Origin: Saccoglossus kowalevskii
Taxonomy: Eukaryota; Hemichordata; Enteropneusta; Harrimaniidae
Length of the DNA stretch: 64,000 bases
Direction of reading: 5' to 3'
NCBI RefSeq assembly: GCF_000003605.2
Contig: NW_003105106.1
Location: forward strand, 205,310-269,309
This document shows positions 1-13,890 of the stretch, piece by piece. Positions within the stretch are counted from its first letter, which is position 1; each line of letters begins with the position of its first letter. A program made the position numbers and the translations under genes. Under the pieces are notes generated by a model, which did no database searches, was not told the origin of the DNA, and worked only from the letters and a program-made list of their open reading frames with translations.

Positions 1-3000
1 TCTGTAATACGAGGTGCGTTTTTAAAAGGATATATTTAATCATGTAATATTGAACCAAAAGTCATGTAACATGCGGCGTATATATATGCTAATTGCATGA
101 AAATAGCTCTAAAATAAAAAAATAGTAAAAGAGTCAGACGTTGGTTTTAAAAACCCAAACATAAAACTTATAAAACATAACTCATGCACACTTTTTACTT
201 CACTGGGTGGCATTAATTGCCTTGGTTCTCAGTTGGTTCCATGTGTAAATAATTAAATTAAGTACGACCTTTTAAACGTTGGTTTGTTACCTTGTTCACT
301 TTCATCTTGTTGTTCTTGCCACGCACGTCTTTTTGTATATATAATTTCGAGTACAACGCAAGATGTTGCGACGAGTGAATTATAACGTCAAAAGTTCTTA
401 TAACGCTGAAGTTGGTTTCAGGTATTGTCAATACTTGCTTATATGTTATGTTGATTCACTCAAAGTCTCTGTTTATTTTACGGAGTGATCTCATTAACTA
501 CTTTTGTTTTATGAAATAACTTATTTAACAATATTATTCTCTATTTGGCCAATTTGATTTTATTTTAATTCCATTTTAAAGGGTGTTTATTGCGGTTTTG
601 TGAATGCTTATTATGTCTAATCTTCTTTATAATTTATTGAATCATCGGTATTCCTAATATGATTTTCGATATCATTATTTACAACTTGTCTTAAATATCT
701 GTTAAATATTTTGTATAATTTGTAACAGTAAATTAAAAACAACCGCGGTTGCGGACTGACGTTCACACTAGTATCACACATAAAATGAGCGATGTCACTT
801 CTTGATGTGGCAATAACCATTGCTATACTCTAAAGGTTACATAATGATTAATTCAGACAGCGTCCAATAAATCTACGATGCAGTGCAGGTCTCAGGAGAG
901 TGCCAGCTTGGCAGATGTTGGTCAATAGTGTGACCTTTATACACCGATATGTTTGCATTTGGAGATATTGAGCATTTGAATATTGTGACATAATGTTATG
1001 TTTTGACCCAGTGTAGCACATGTGGCAGATGTGACAAATTTTAGCGTTTCTGACAATGCTATGTGTTGCACTGAAATCCGACCTTTTGTAAACTTCAATA
1101 ATGTCATACACAAATGTTTTCCGGTATTTCCCCCGTATCTTTTGTATAATGTATGGACCACAATGGGTCTTGAGGCGGTTTATTTAAATACGGTGTATCG
1201 GAACGTAGTTAGTTGTTTATTATCTTACCAAACCTGAACCCTGTTATGCATTGCTGCAACAAATATCAGCGCTAAACTCAACTAAGTTACAAGTTAGATA
1301 TAACGATGCATGTAAGCTAGAAAGTAAATATACACTAAACTTCAACATTTCGAAAGAAATCAGCATGAATCTCTTTACACTATGTCGAGATTATGCAGTC
1401 AATAACGGCATGCAAACGAGTTGTTAAATAGTTATAGAAACCTGTGAGAAACTATTGTTGACAGTGCTCAAATGTATGTATAAAAGGGTGATTCAAATCA
1501 AATCCCAATTTTACAGAGAGATTTGGTTAACTATTGGAATTGGACACGCTTAGGATTAGCATTATCGTCTAGAAATGCTTGGTACAAAGCGGTGGATATA
1601 TAGCTGTACGATAAATGGTTTGAAATGTAAAGTTGGATCATCAAATGTAAATGTATATTTAAAGCTATTTGAAAGCTTTATTATTCCGATACTATTTTAT
1701 GGGTCAGATTTGTGAGACTTTAAACAATATGTTTAAGCAGGGAGCGTTCAACTTACGTTATGTATGTAATTCGTAAATTGGGAGCAAAATACTTCAACAG
1801 ATTGAAGCTGTTTTGGGGGAAATGTGACAGAACATCCATTTGTTGACTAGATGTGTTAACAACTCGTGGCACATTACTAAACTGTAAGATAACAGAGTGA
1901 CAAAACACGCATATAAAAAGATGAAAATTAAACGTGGGCATCTCAAACGAAGCATTGTCACTATTCTCTTATTTATATTGCTAAATAATACAATAAGATG
2001 AATACATGATACAACACATCCGATAAAATATTATTAGTATAATGTTTACCGGATGATCTGTATAATACTGTAAGCATTGATTGATCTCCACCTCTCATTA
2101 TTGAGTCAATTTTAAACCTAGTATGACCGTGTGGTTCCATTCATGGTTGTACATAGCATACATTCTCCTTTGCCTACGAGCCTGTCAAGAGGCGAGGGCG
2201 CAGTAACTCTTACCCATCAAATTCAGATGACAAACTTGTATCAAAAGAGAAAAAGCAGACAAAGATACGTTCACAACAGCAAACGATTTCCGGCCAAGAT
2301 GTAAAAGTCATTAAATATTTTAACAACCCTCGTAAGTATCACTTATTCAATAATAAGACAATGTCCGTTGTGCGACTCTGATAAAAGCATCGATCTTAGT
2401 GCACACCGTCGAATACATATTAAAAATCGATGCACAAATAAAGTAAAAGAACATGTAAGATAGATTATCTTGAAAAGTATAATTGTTTTTTTTTGTCTTT
2501 TAAATGGAATTTACAATATTCGCTGTCTAGAAAGTAATATGCATAGTTTTTCCAATTTATATAGTTCAGAGTAGATTCTTACATGTCACTCTCACTAACT
2601 CAGCGCCAATATTCATTATCTGAAACTGATTCACAACAAAATGGATAATATGCAGAACAAACACATTGTTATATTAATCCGCAAAATTAAAACGCTGTAC
2701 GTTGGAAGGCGCGATTTGGACCTTGTGAAATTGATCGAGCCATTCATAGGAAAGACATATATATTTACCTAATTGCAAAATACCCAGGATTTTGAAATAA
2801 TTTTCCTTTACATTTTTTATTTATTTGAAAACGAAGTTCGTGTAACAACCACTGGAAATAAGCACAGTAAAATAGATATGATATTTTATTGTAAAAATTG
2901 GTCCCGCTCGTTTACTTGACATTATAATACATTTGTCAAGTACATGTGCAGTTTAGATTCAATCAGGACGAGTTCTTATTCTGTTCTGTGCATGTAAGAG

Positions 3001-4491
3001 CAATTTCAACAGAAATAATGTGCACGTTTTACATGAAAAATTGAAGGGAATACACGCTAATGTTACTAACTAATATTTGAACCGTTGTATTTAGAGAAAA
3101 TTGTTCAGATTTGCGGTTTCCAAGTCGCTTACAAGAAATGAGACATCTGATTTAGAATTAATATGTGAAATGCAAGGTATATATCGGTGTAGGTATTCGC
3201 AAACTGCTTGCAATGCCAAACTGATAGCACAGGATGGCACAACGTCAGAGCCGAGAATAGTCAACAAAATACAACAGAATAAAAAGGTGAATTGCGTATA
3301 AAAAATGTTTCGTGCCAAACGTACCTTAAACAATATCACATCACAATTGTATCTCGATTCAATTAATAGGTTATAGATGGAATTATCACGTGGTGTAATT
3401 CTGTATTATACATGTCACGGCGTTTTCATTAACACCGATTTGTCCTCTCGATGTTCTCTAATATTCCCCATTAGTTTATTTATAGTTAATTAAAAAATTA
3501 TGTGATTCGGACTTTCAACTCGGTTGATTTATCGCTGTGACTTATTTATGGTATCTTTCCTTTATTCATAAATTACTTTGCTTATTGTGAGAAACTAGCA
3601 CACATCTCTGTCATGTAGACATATTTGTATTCAGATTGCGCGAACAAGAGTAAGATCGCCGGTGAATTTATTTGGTCAATCCGTACACTCTAGGGGTTTT
3701 TCAGTTGTTACGCCCAAAATCCGAAGTAAACCTTTAAAAGTGACCAATAAGCTAATTTTGCCGGGTATTGTTCGGCTAATTGGGAAACTATTCTATGAAC
3801 GCGTAATAAAGTGTTCGAATTTGAGTGTTATCTGTGTATTCAACTCGTTAAATTATTCATTGTGAAAGTACTGTGGTAAATCCCAATTTTAAAAAGTCCA
3901 CCTTACAAGGGGCTCAAGTAATAGGACGGTCGATATTACCCGCTCAGCACAAACTCAACCCACCCCACCCACACACTTTAGTTTTGCCAAAAAGTACTAT
4001 ACATGTGATATTACATCATTGTTTTAGAGGATAACTATGTCATTTGTGTATAGCACCATGTAGAATGCGTTGAAAGTCGCGTCGATGGCAGGTCCGATTA
4101 TGTAGAGCAATTACCTAGATGTTAATAAAATGTGTGTAGGTAGTAGTTATATATAGACTTCTTGATGATTTACAATTCGTGTTCGAACCCGGCAATCCCG
4201 ACATAAACAACAATTTTACGAGTATACTTTATCAGAAGTCGGCCAATAACCTTATTTTTATTTTATTTTTATAGTTATTTTTGACGTTGGTTAAATGGTT
4301 TTGCAATTGTTGCGTTTGTACAACGCTTTTGTCAATTTTCTAGGATTATTTTCAACAAAACATGTATATGATATGAATATCGTAAGTGATGAAATTGGTT
4401 TTGGCATCGCAGTTTTGAGATGCATGTTTAAATCATCAAGAATATATAAATAGCCAAAAATTCAATGTTATGAAACAACGCCGGTGGGCGT

Positions 4492-5090
4492 GGGGGGGGG
4501 GGGCAGTTCAACATTACTAATAATAACATGTCAATTATTATCGTATTACATGCCCTGGTGAATGTTAGTATTTGTATTACTACATTATACGCGCTTCACA
4601 TATTGTGAATAATTTGTTTTATCATAATTGGAATAAATGAATATCAATATTACCATGGTAAAAAAATATTGAATGCGGTTTAAATGATCTGATTTTGTAA
4701 TTGTGACAACGTAACGTCGTCACTCCAAGTTATTAGAATAGTATTGCCTATTATAATAATTCGAACTGTGATATTTGTGTGTGTATATGGTACTCCACGT
4801 GAACATATAAATCATATATCTATTTTCGGGGGGGGCAGTTAAACATTACTAATAATAACATGTTATTTCCACACAAGTCAATTATTATCGTATTACATAC
4901 CCTGACGAATGTTATTATTTGTTCCGCGAAATAAAACACAATAAGATTAGTACATTATATGCACTTCACATATTTTAAATCATTTTAAATGAACTGATTT
5001 TGTAATTATGACAACGAAACGTCGTCACTCATGTGACTAGAATAGTATTGCATAATATTATAATTTGAACTGTGATATTTATATGTTTGT
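4492..5090. repeat. Nested tandem duplication inside copy A, period about 332 bp
   Basis: Two adjacent segments each begin with a G run (12 Gs at 4492-4503, 8 Gs at 4828-4835), followed by 'cagtt(c/a)aacattactaata', a 'tcaattattatcgtatta' block and an 'acg(t/a)aacgtcgtcact' block. Copies B (near 10563) and C (near 17977) have this segment only once, with shorter G runs. The duplication therefore arose within the copy A lineage after the large units formed. Confidence 0.75.
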
Positions 5091-5605
5091 TTTTTTATAT
5101 ATTTCTAGCATTTCTGAGCTATTTTCGTTCTGTACTGTAGAAACTGTGTGGTGTTTTCAAATAAATATTGCCGACACCGTTCAAATACAATTAACAACAC
5201 TGACGTCTGGTCGTGCTGCCTGGTCCACGGAATTTTCTACACAGTTATCTGGCTTAGTCTCTTAAAATGTCATGACCGAGTTTTCAGGAAACAAAGCCCT
5301 CAATATTCCATTCGTGTCGTCTGATTCCCAAAAATGAATAATGAATAGTGAAAATATTGTTCACGCGACACTGGTGTTTTCTTTATTTCTACCATCATCT
5401 CTGAGCTATTTTTTGTTCTGTACTGCAGAAACAGTGTGGTGTTTCCGACACCGTACAAATACAAATGTCAACTCTGGCGCCTTGTCCTGCGGCATTGTCT
5501 ACCGAATTTTCTACATACTTGCCCGGTCGAGTCATGACCAATTTTTCATAACACGAAGCCCTCAATATTCCATTCGTGTCGGCTGATTCTCAAAAATGAA
5601 CATTT
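5091..5605. repeat. Second nested duplication inside copy A, period about 287 bp
   Basis: The block starting 'ctgagctatttt' occurs at 5114 and again at 5401. In both cases it is followed by 'gttctgtactg(t/c)agaaac(t/a)gtgtgg' and ends with 'gccctcaatattccattcgtgtcg'. Copies B (near 10885) and C (near 18385) carry it once. It directly abuts the 332-bp duplication, so this stretch of the unit has been prone to local duplication. Confidence 0.7.
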
Positions 5606-8600
5606 TAAGTAGTAATACGTTTCTTTTCCACCATGACTAGAACGTTTCATAAATGTTCATGTCTTATATATAGCTATTATTCCTATTATTCCTGTACATA
5701 ATTACAGTCATTCCAAAATGTATACCAATCCACACATTACCAGCCGTAACTAGTATTGCCAAATGCCACAAGTAAAGCTTATGAACACAGGGGACCTTCA
5801 AAGTCAAAATGTATTATTTTAAAAATTAGTGTATGAAAAAAAAATGGTGGTAAAATATATGACAAGCTAATAGTATAGAAAATGCAAAATGTCAAAGTTG
5901 GATTAGGAATATTATTAATTTTTTTTTATAATTTCATTAAAAAGCGTAATTCAGCCATATTCTACCGCTTTTAACATGTTGTATCATTTCTGAGACTGGT
6001 ATGGTTGTTACGTGTTTATAAGGACAATACTGATGTTTTTATTAAATGCTATTTAAAATCTTTGATTTTACAAGTAATAATTTTGGATCCCCTAACGGTT
6101 GATTTACGGCCAAATTAATACATCGACTATGGTTGGTTTCGGTGATACTGGTTTTCTCGTCGAGAAACACTCTTGTAGACTATACAATAAGTACTATTAT
6201 TAATAATAATTTGAAAAGAAATATTTTGCTCATGTACATTGGCAGTTCAATATCAGAAAATTATCATAATTAGCTATTCAAACAAGTGACGATATTTTTA
6301 TGATTGCGGTATGTTAGTATCCATTAAACAAAGGACAAAGATTGATATATTATTCGTACTCGTAAAAATAAATGTGACCGTACACTTCTCGTTTTTTCAT
6401 TATAAATCACGTGACTGTGAAAGCAGAACATATTAGATGTTGTGTTTGTCAAATCCCACGTTTAGCCATGATGCTAAATAATTATGAATAACTACAACGG
6501 AGGTCACGTCAAATAAATCAGCTCCTTTCAAATGAACACATCTGATATATACAAATAAAAATACCCGTATTATTGAAAACATTCATCTCTTTATAGGACA
6601 AATATCTAAAACGTTTGGTATATTTACATGATCATTGAGTCATTTGATCATAGTTAATAGTAATGTACCATGTCTTGCGACCACATTACGCGTGTGTAGT
6701 CGGAACTATAATATTTCTCAGTGTATTCCTGCTGGTGACTTCTCCTTACGTCTTAATTCCGTCTCTCGTTTTTATGGATGAGCTTCCAAATCATTCTTTA
6801 TGTCGATTTGGTGTTTAGAAATTTATGAGTACTAAAAATATGTCAATCATTTAGTGCACAAAAACAACAACAAACCGACGAGTTATCGAAATAGCCATGG
6901 ACAACTTTTCTAGAATACGTAGTTTATAGTAATATCGACTCATTTTTTATTGATGTGTTATGTGTGACATCACCTGTAATCGTTCGAGATATTCTTATTC
7001 ATAACGCAATCAGACTTTCGGATCAGACTAATCTGTGATAATGACAACTTATGGTCAGTGACGTGAAAATAACCACTTTTTATTTCGAAGTCGAAGACTA
7101 AATAAAATGTGTCTGGCACAATTACCACGTGACGACGGTGAATATTAAACTGCCATCATGTTTCAAGATGAAAATACATTATATCTATGAAAATGAAACA
7201 TAATTACAATAACCGATTAAAATCCCACGGGGTATGATAAACAAAAATGAAAAATCACTCAAAGCACTGAATATAGGTACATACGTAATGCACACCGAAT
7301 TAGATACATGATGAGATCTATTAATATTATGATTAACCAGAGATTCCACCACAAGCATGCTACAAGATTGCAATAATAGAATTGTTGAGCGATGAATAAT
7401 TGATGGTGTAAGCCCATAATTCTAATTTTGCGGAGATGGACTAATGATAATCATGTTAAGACACTTTAACGCATTTCAGAAAATGTAAATGTACTGGTTA
7501 TTGTTGACAATTCAACTTATTCGCGTGCAGCCATCATTGTTGTATCACATCTTTGCCACCATTGGTCTTTTTAACTGTACATAATTGTGTTGGTTGTATA
7601 CTGACTTTGTAAGAACGAACAAAACATAAATTGGTGTTTCTTATACCAAATGAACAAATGAATGAACATGTTCAGAAAAGTGACTAAACTAAATTAAACT
7701 AAACTGATTTTTCGACACATATCCTTTTTTCATAATCAGTTTGCATATGCACGCATGGGCTCTCGTAGTCAATCAGTTATATCCACGAGTTTTCCCCAAA
7801 TGCACATATTCAACCTTGAGTATTTTGATTTATGACCAAATTATAATCTACATTCATCTTTAACGCGTACTAAGATAAATCACGCACATCTCTCTGAACA
7901 AAAAATAATAATCTTTAGATTGTTCTACATTCCTCGTCAGATTAGGCTACAATTATTAGAAATAAAACAACAATCATACTACAACACCTGAGTTGTGCTT
8001 GGTGTACGTTGCATTATGTGTTAAATGTCGTCATTCAGGATATGAATAAATTGAAATATAGCGTGAAAGTCATTCAGGTCAGTTAAAACCACGCAGCCAT
8101 AACGTGACGTATAGTAGCTTCAAGCAATTTCAATTAACATACCTTGCTTAGCGCTCAATTTGTGCGCAATTCGTCATCTATTCGAATAAGAAATAACAAC
8201 GAGACAATGTTTGCACTGTGCAGCAATACTATAATAGGTGTCTGTGTCCACTTATGTTTAAAATCGACCGAATTTGTCCAAATATCAAATAACGTGTCGA
8301 TAATAAATACGAACCATCGTGTAAAATATTGTTTTAAATATACATATTCTAATTCAACTTGTTATTTATAAAAACCGCCATGTTAGTTAAATTTTAGCGG
8401 TTAAAATCGGTATCTAGCCAACTAAAACTAGCCGTTATTAAAGAATCCTCCAACACCATAGTATCGTTCCTATTATACATATATTTTCATAAAGTAATGA
8501 TTTTGAGTTAAATTAGAACATGTATTATGGATTTTAAATGGGCATAGTGACACTTCATAGTTAATATAGTTTTGGACAAATGATAATGTGCGTATTAGTA

Positions 8601-8899
8601 TGCAACACATAATTAAAATACTTACATGCCTCAGCACCAAATTTCAATAAGTACTTATATAATATGTCTAATTATCATAACTTCCGGTAATTAAATTTGT
8701 TTTTTCAGCATAAAACATAATTAAATAATTAATTTAATGTCTGGTGTAATAACATGCTCTGTAAAATACTATTAATTTCTATAATGTAGGAGTGTTGCTT
8801 GTATGGATAATAATTGTGGTTTGCTATAGTCTTGTTATTGCACATATTATAGTTATTACACATATTCTGTTTTCTCAACGAAGTCTGTCTGTGTTACAC

Positions 8900-11800
8900 T
8901 AAAATTGCCCACGCTGTGTGTTTACCGATTTTTATTTGCGATACTAGATGCGTCGAATCCATTATAAAATAAGTGTTTCCACATGCAATATGCCTTGGTT
9001 CTTAGTTGATTCCCTCTGTGAATAGTTAAGTCTTACCTTCAAACTTGGGTTTGTTATCTTGCTCACTTCGATCTTCTTTGATAGTACGTGTCGTTACTCG
9101 TGTTGTTGTCAGCTTGATTCGTTAGGGACCCCATTTGATTCTTTGAACTGATGTAGTGTTTGTGATTTGATTTCTCTCATGACAATATTACATGCTATTG
9201 ATTCATTGTATGTATGTGACGACTGTATCGAATAACAGTCGGGATATATACTTGAGTTCTACCCAAAACAGCTATTTTGATTGATTTACACAGTCCCATT
9301 AGATAATTCCTGAATAAATTGAATTAGTCTTTGAACAGTGGCATTGACGTTGTTTAGACATAAATTACATGTTGAGTACATAGTGGAGAAGTTCAGTCGC
9401 TACATTAGAATATCTGTGGCTGTTTTGTACCCTACCTATACCCACATAGTGTGTATGTATTCGCAAGCTGTTTAAGATGACGAACTGATAGCACAGGAGG
9501 GCACATCGTCAGACCCGAGAACGCATAACACTGCGGAATCAGAAAGTATGTTGCGTATAAACAATGTTTCGTGCCAAACGTTTCTCAAATAATATTACAT
9601 CACCATTGTATCTCGAGCCAATTAATTGATAATAGATGGAATTATCACATGGCGTACTTCTATATACATTGACACGGCGCCTTCATTTACACCTCACGAT
9701 GTTCTCTAATATTCCCCATTAATTTATTTATAGTTATTTAGGAAATTCGAACTTGCAAATCGGTTGACCTAATGTTGTGACTTATTTATTGCCGGGGAAT
9801 TTGTTTAGTCAATCCGAAAACTGTGCGGGCTTTTTAACACACCAAATCCGAGGTAATCCCTTATAAAGCGAACAGTATGCTATTTTCGCTTGGTATTGTT
9901 TGGCTAAGTATTACATTACATGTAATTGGATCACGTACTGTATAAACTCGTAATAGTGTTCGAATTTGAGTGTGATCCGTGTATCGTGTTTATCAATCCG
10001 CGTTATTTTTCACTGTGACACCACCATACAGACAGTGTTGAAAATCGCGTCGATGACAGGTCCGAATATGTAGCGTAATTATATTGTTTTAATAAGATTT
10101 GTGTAGACTGTAGTTATATATCTAGACTTATCGATGATTTACAATTCGTGTTTCAATCCGGGCATCTGATATAACCAACGATTTTACGTGTTAAGCGCTG
10201 CTGTCTCGGGATTTAAACTTTTGCTCAATAAGAATTATATCACCCTTACATAAACGTCCTACACTATTTCAGAAGTTGATCAATAAGTTTTTTTTACAGC
10301 ATTTCACTGACTTAAATTATTTTTGGTTTGACGTCCGTTGAGTGTTTTGACTGTGACTAATATAAGCAGGTTTATGCGATTGTTGCGTCTTAAACAAAGC
10401 TTTTGTCAATTTTCTAGGATTATTTTTAACAACACACGCTTATATGAATGTCGTAAGTGATGGACTTTGCTTTGGCATCGCAGTTTTCGGAAACATGTTT
10501 AAATCATCAAGAGTATAAAAGTAGTCAGAGATTCAATGTTATAAAGAATGAAGCAATACGAAGGGGGAACAGTTCAACAATACTAATAATACATGTTATT
10601 TCCATACAAGTCAATTATTGTCGTATTACATGCCCTGGCGAGTGTTATTATTTCTTCCGCTAAATAAAACACAATATGATTACTACATTATACACACTCC
10701 ACATATTTTAAATATTTTTCCTTTATAATTGGAATAAATGAATATCAATATCACCATGGTAACAAAATATTAAACGCGGTTTAAATGAACTGATTTTGTA
10801 ATTATGACAACGTAACGTCGTCACGCCATGTCATACACCGTAGAAATATTGTTCACACGACACTGGTGTTTTATTTCTACCATCTCTGAGCTATTTTCGT
10901 TCTGCACTGTAGAAACTGTGTAGTTTTATCGATTAAATGTTGCTGACATCGTTCAAATATAAGTGACAACACTGATGCCTGTTTCTGCTGCCTGGTCTAC
11001 AGAATTTTCTACATAGTTACTCGGTCTAGGTCCTTAAGATATCATGAACACAATGACCTAAATGTCATATTCGTGCGAGCACCATTTCTAACAAAATATT
11101 AATTCAGGTAATAAGGCTATACTTTTCTTTTTTATACTTATCACTCACCATGATTACAGTGTTTAATAAATGGCATGTCTTATATATAGCTATTAATGTA
11201 AAGATTCTTGTATTATATATCATCTATATGATACATTCTATTTTAAATTATATTTTCATCAACACATTACCAACCCCAACCATTGTTGCCCGATGCCCCA
11301 AGTAAAGGTCATAGACACAAGGGTCTTTTAAAGCCAAGAATTTTCATTTTAATAATTACTTGAATAAAATTATGTATGAAAATATTTGGTGGTAAATTTA
11401 GGACAAGGCAATAGTATATAAAATACAAAATATCAATGTTGAATTAGCAATATTAGTAATTACTGTTTCACAATTCCGGGGGGGGGGGTTAATTCAGTCA
11501 TACGCCAAGTACATGCTGTACAGCTGTTAACATTTTGCACTCTCATGTCAAAAATGTTTTAGTGAGTTATTATCAACATACTGGAAGTGGTGTAAACGTT
11601 GTATCATTTCTGAGACTAGTGTGATTATTACTGGTTAATAAGGACGATACTCATGTTCTTTACGTTTATCAAGTGTCCAAAAATGTCATGTAATGTCTTT
11701 AATACTGAAAGTAATAATTATGGATGTTACGGTTCAATTAATGCATCGACCCTGCCCGGTTTGGTGATTTTGTCTAACATGCAGTTAAAGTTTCATTTTC

Positions 11801-13890
11801 ACTTTTTCATATGACTAGTGGTGTTGTGAATGTAAGATTAAGAATCACTCCCAGATGTGCTTGCATTATGGTATACAATATATACTATTATTAAAAATAT
11901 TAATATCGAATTTGACCATGGTCATTGGCAGTTCAATATCAGAAAATTATTATAATTAGATATTGGGACTAGTGACGATGGTTATTTTATGATTGCGGTA
12001 TGTTAACATCCATTAAACACATGGCAACGAGTGGTATCTTATTTTTTCATTACAAATCACGTGACAGTGAAAAAATATCTACATGACATGACACGTAACC
12101 TAGAAAATTAACATAGATGTTGTATTCTGTGTGTATCAAAAACAATGTTCAGCTACGATTCCCATTAATGGTGTATAATCCCAACGGCGATCACATCAAA
12201 TAGATCAACTCTTTCGAGAATACAAAGCAATTGGTGTTGTATAAAAATTCGTCGGGCACAATGACTACGTGACGCAGGTACATATTATCCGTGTCTAAAA
12301 TAATCACTATGTAATTGTATTATGTCTATGAAAATAAATGAAACATAATTCCGTCAACTGAGTAAAGTCCCACGGGGTACGATGAACAAAATGAAAAGAT
12401 ATCACATAGCACTGAATTTAGATACATAATGCACATCGAATGTCAGTCTACTGGTTGTTCTTAACATTTCAAGCGTGACAGAAAGTCTAAATTCTTCTAT
12501 ATCCACATTTAAGCTTTTGGCGGCTGTAATTAAATTAATTGGTTACTGTTCTCATCAATGTTGTATACCGTCTTTGTCATTATTAGTCTTTGTAACTGTA
12601 CATCTTAGTTGCATACTGAATTTTAAACTAAACTAAACTAAACTAAACTGATTTGTACTAAACTGATTTGTCGACACATATCTTTTTCATGATCAGTTTG
12701 CATATACATGCATGGGTTCTCATAGTCAATCAGTTGTATTCATAAATATTCATCAAATGCACACAATGATAGTCAAGGTATAAAGTATGCCATTAGTGTG
12801 CTTCAACGTTCGGGATTTTGATTAATGACCAAATTATAATCATCTTGAACGCGCACTTAGATAAATCGCGCACATCACTCTGAACAAAAATAATAATCCT
12901 TGGATTGTTCTACATTCCTCGTCTGATAAAGATACAATTATTAGGAATCAATCAGCATTCATGCCACAATCTTATTTAATCAGTATTTGAGCAGTATTCT
13001 AAGCAACACTGTCTGAGCTGTGCTTGGCGTATAACCTGTTTGCTCATACGCTGTGACCAAGCTATATGTTAAATATTGTACTTCAGCATATGAATAAGTT
13101 GAATGACCGCGCGAATGCCATTCACGTCAGTTGATATTAAAACAAAACCACGCAGCAATACCTATCGATTTATTACACGTACTAGTTGTCATTGTTACGA
13201 GTTAAACGTAATGTATAGTAGTTTCAAACAATTCAAATCAACATGTCCTGATGAAGTGATCATTCCGTGCGCAATTCATCATCTATTCGAACATAACAAC
13301 CAAATAATGTTTTTACTGTGCAGCAATATTATAATACCATGGGTATCTCTACTCACTTGTGTTCAACAACGAACACATTTATCCAAATATCAAATATCGT
13401 ATATTGTTCTCATTATACATACATTGTCGTAAAATAATGATTTTTTAGTTAAATTAGAACAGCTACTATGAGATTTAATTGGGAATAGTGACACATCTAC
13501 ATTAATATGATTTTGGACAAATGTGTATCTGTATTCAATAAATAACTAAGATACTTAAAATAATCTCGACTTATTACATGTCTTAACTTACAAATGTACA
13601 TTCAACATGCACATTTTATAATTTGTCTAATTATCATATTTTTTTCAGCATAAAACTTTATTTAACCTATTTTCAAATAATTAGTTTGATGCCTGGTGTA
13701 ATAATATGTCACGCTATGTAAAATATTGTTCATGTGTTTAATGTAGAAGTATTGCTTCTATTGATACTAATTCTACTTACAATTATGCGAATTTGTGCGC
13801 AAACAATTTGCTATAGACTTGTTATTACACATATGATAGTCATTACACATATTCCGTTTGCCAAAGAAGTCTGTTTGTATGAGACTACAA
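8900..13890. repeat. Macro-tandem repeat, copy B (about 5 kb, internally deleted)
   Basis: This copy is collinear with copy A but shorter. The sequence near 9120-9440 passes almost directly into the equivalent of about 3190 in copy A (the 'gatagcacagga' block), so roughly 2.5 kb of the unit, including the 'attaattcagacagcg' block, is missing. Later landmarks are all present in order: 'acgtcgtcac' near 10814, 'ctgagctattttcg' near 10887, the (ACTAA)n tract near 12630 and 'gtgtaataatatgtcac' near 13697. A G run lies at 11478-11490. I see no gene. Confidence 0.7.

Larger units (their letters stand above)
1..8900. repeat. Macro-tandem repeat, copy A (about 8.9 kb, non-coding)
   Basis: This is the first of four head-to-tail copies of a very long unit. 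Landmarks recur in the same order in later copies: an 'attaattcagacagcg' block near 849, 'tttccggcca' near 2288, 'acgtcgtcac' near 4712, a 'ctgagctatttt' block near 5114, 'tcacgtga' near 6407, an (ACTAA)n tract near 7685 and 'gtgtaataacatg' near 8742. No reading frame longer than about 90 codons is present, and none is conserved between copies. The window opens at about the point that begins each later copy, so the array may continue to the left. Copy A holds two local duplications that B and C lack. Boundaries are judged by eye to within about 50 bp. Confidence 0.75.

Noticed and set aside
848-1111. 87-codon minus-strand frame that recurs with the same length at 23272-23535
   Set aside because: The two frames are just the shared repeat block. 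By eye about 14 of 87 residues differ for about 25 base changes, which is not the pattern of a protein under selection. Copy C has lost the frame and the starts are not ATG in a good context.
4165-4205. tRNA-like B-box (GTTCGAACCC), also in copies B and C
   Set aside because: No matching A-box or tRNA fold is present upstream, and the motif decays in the other copies. A tRNA-derived SINE is possible but not supported.
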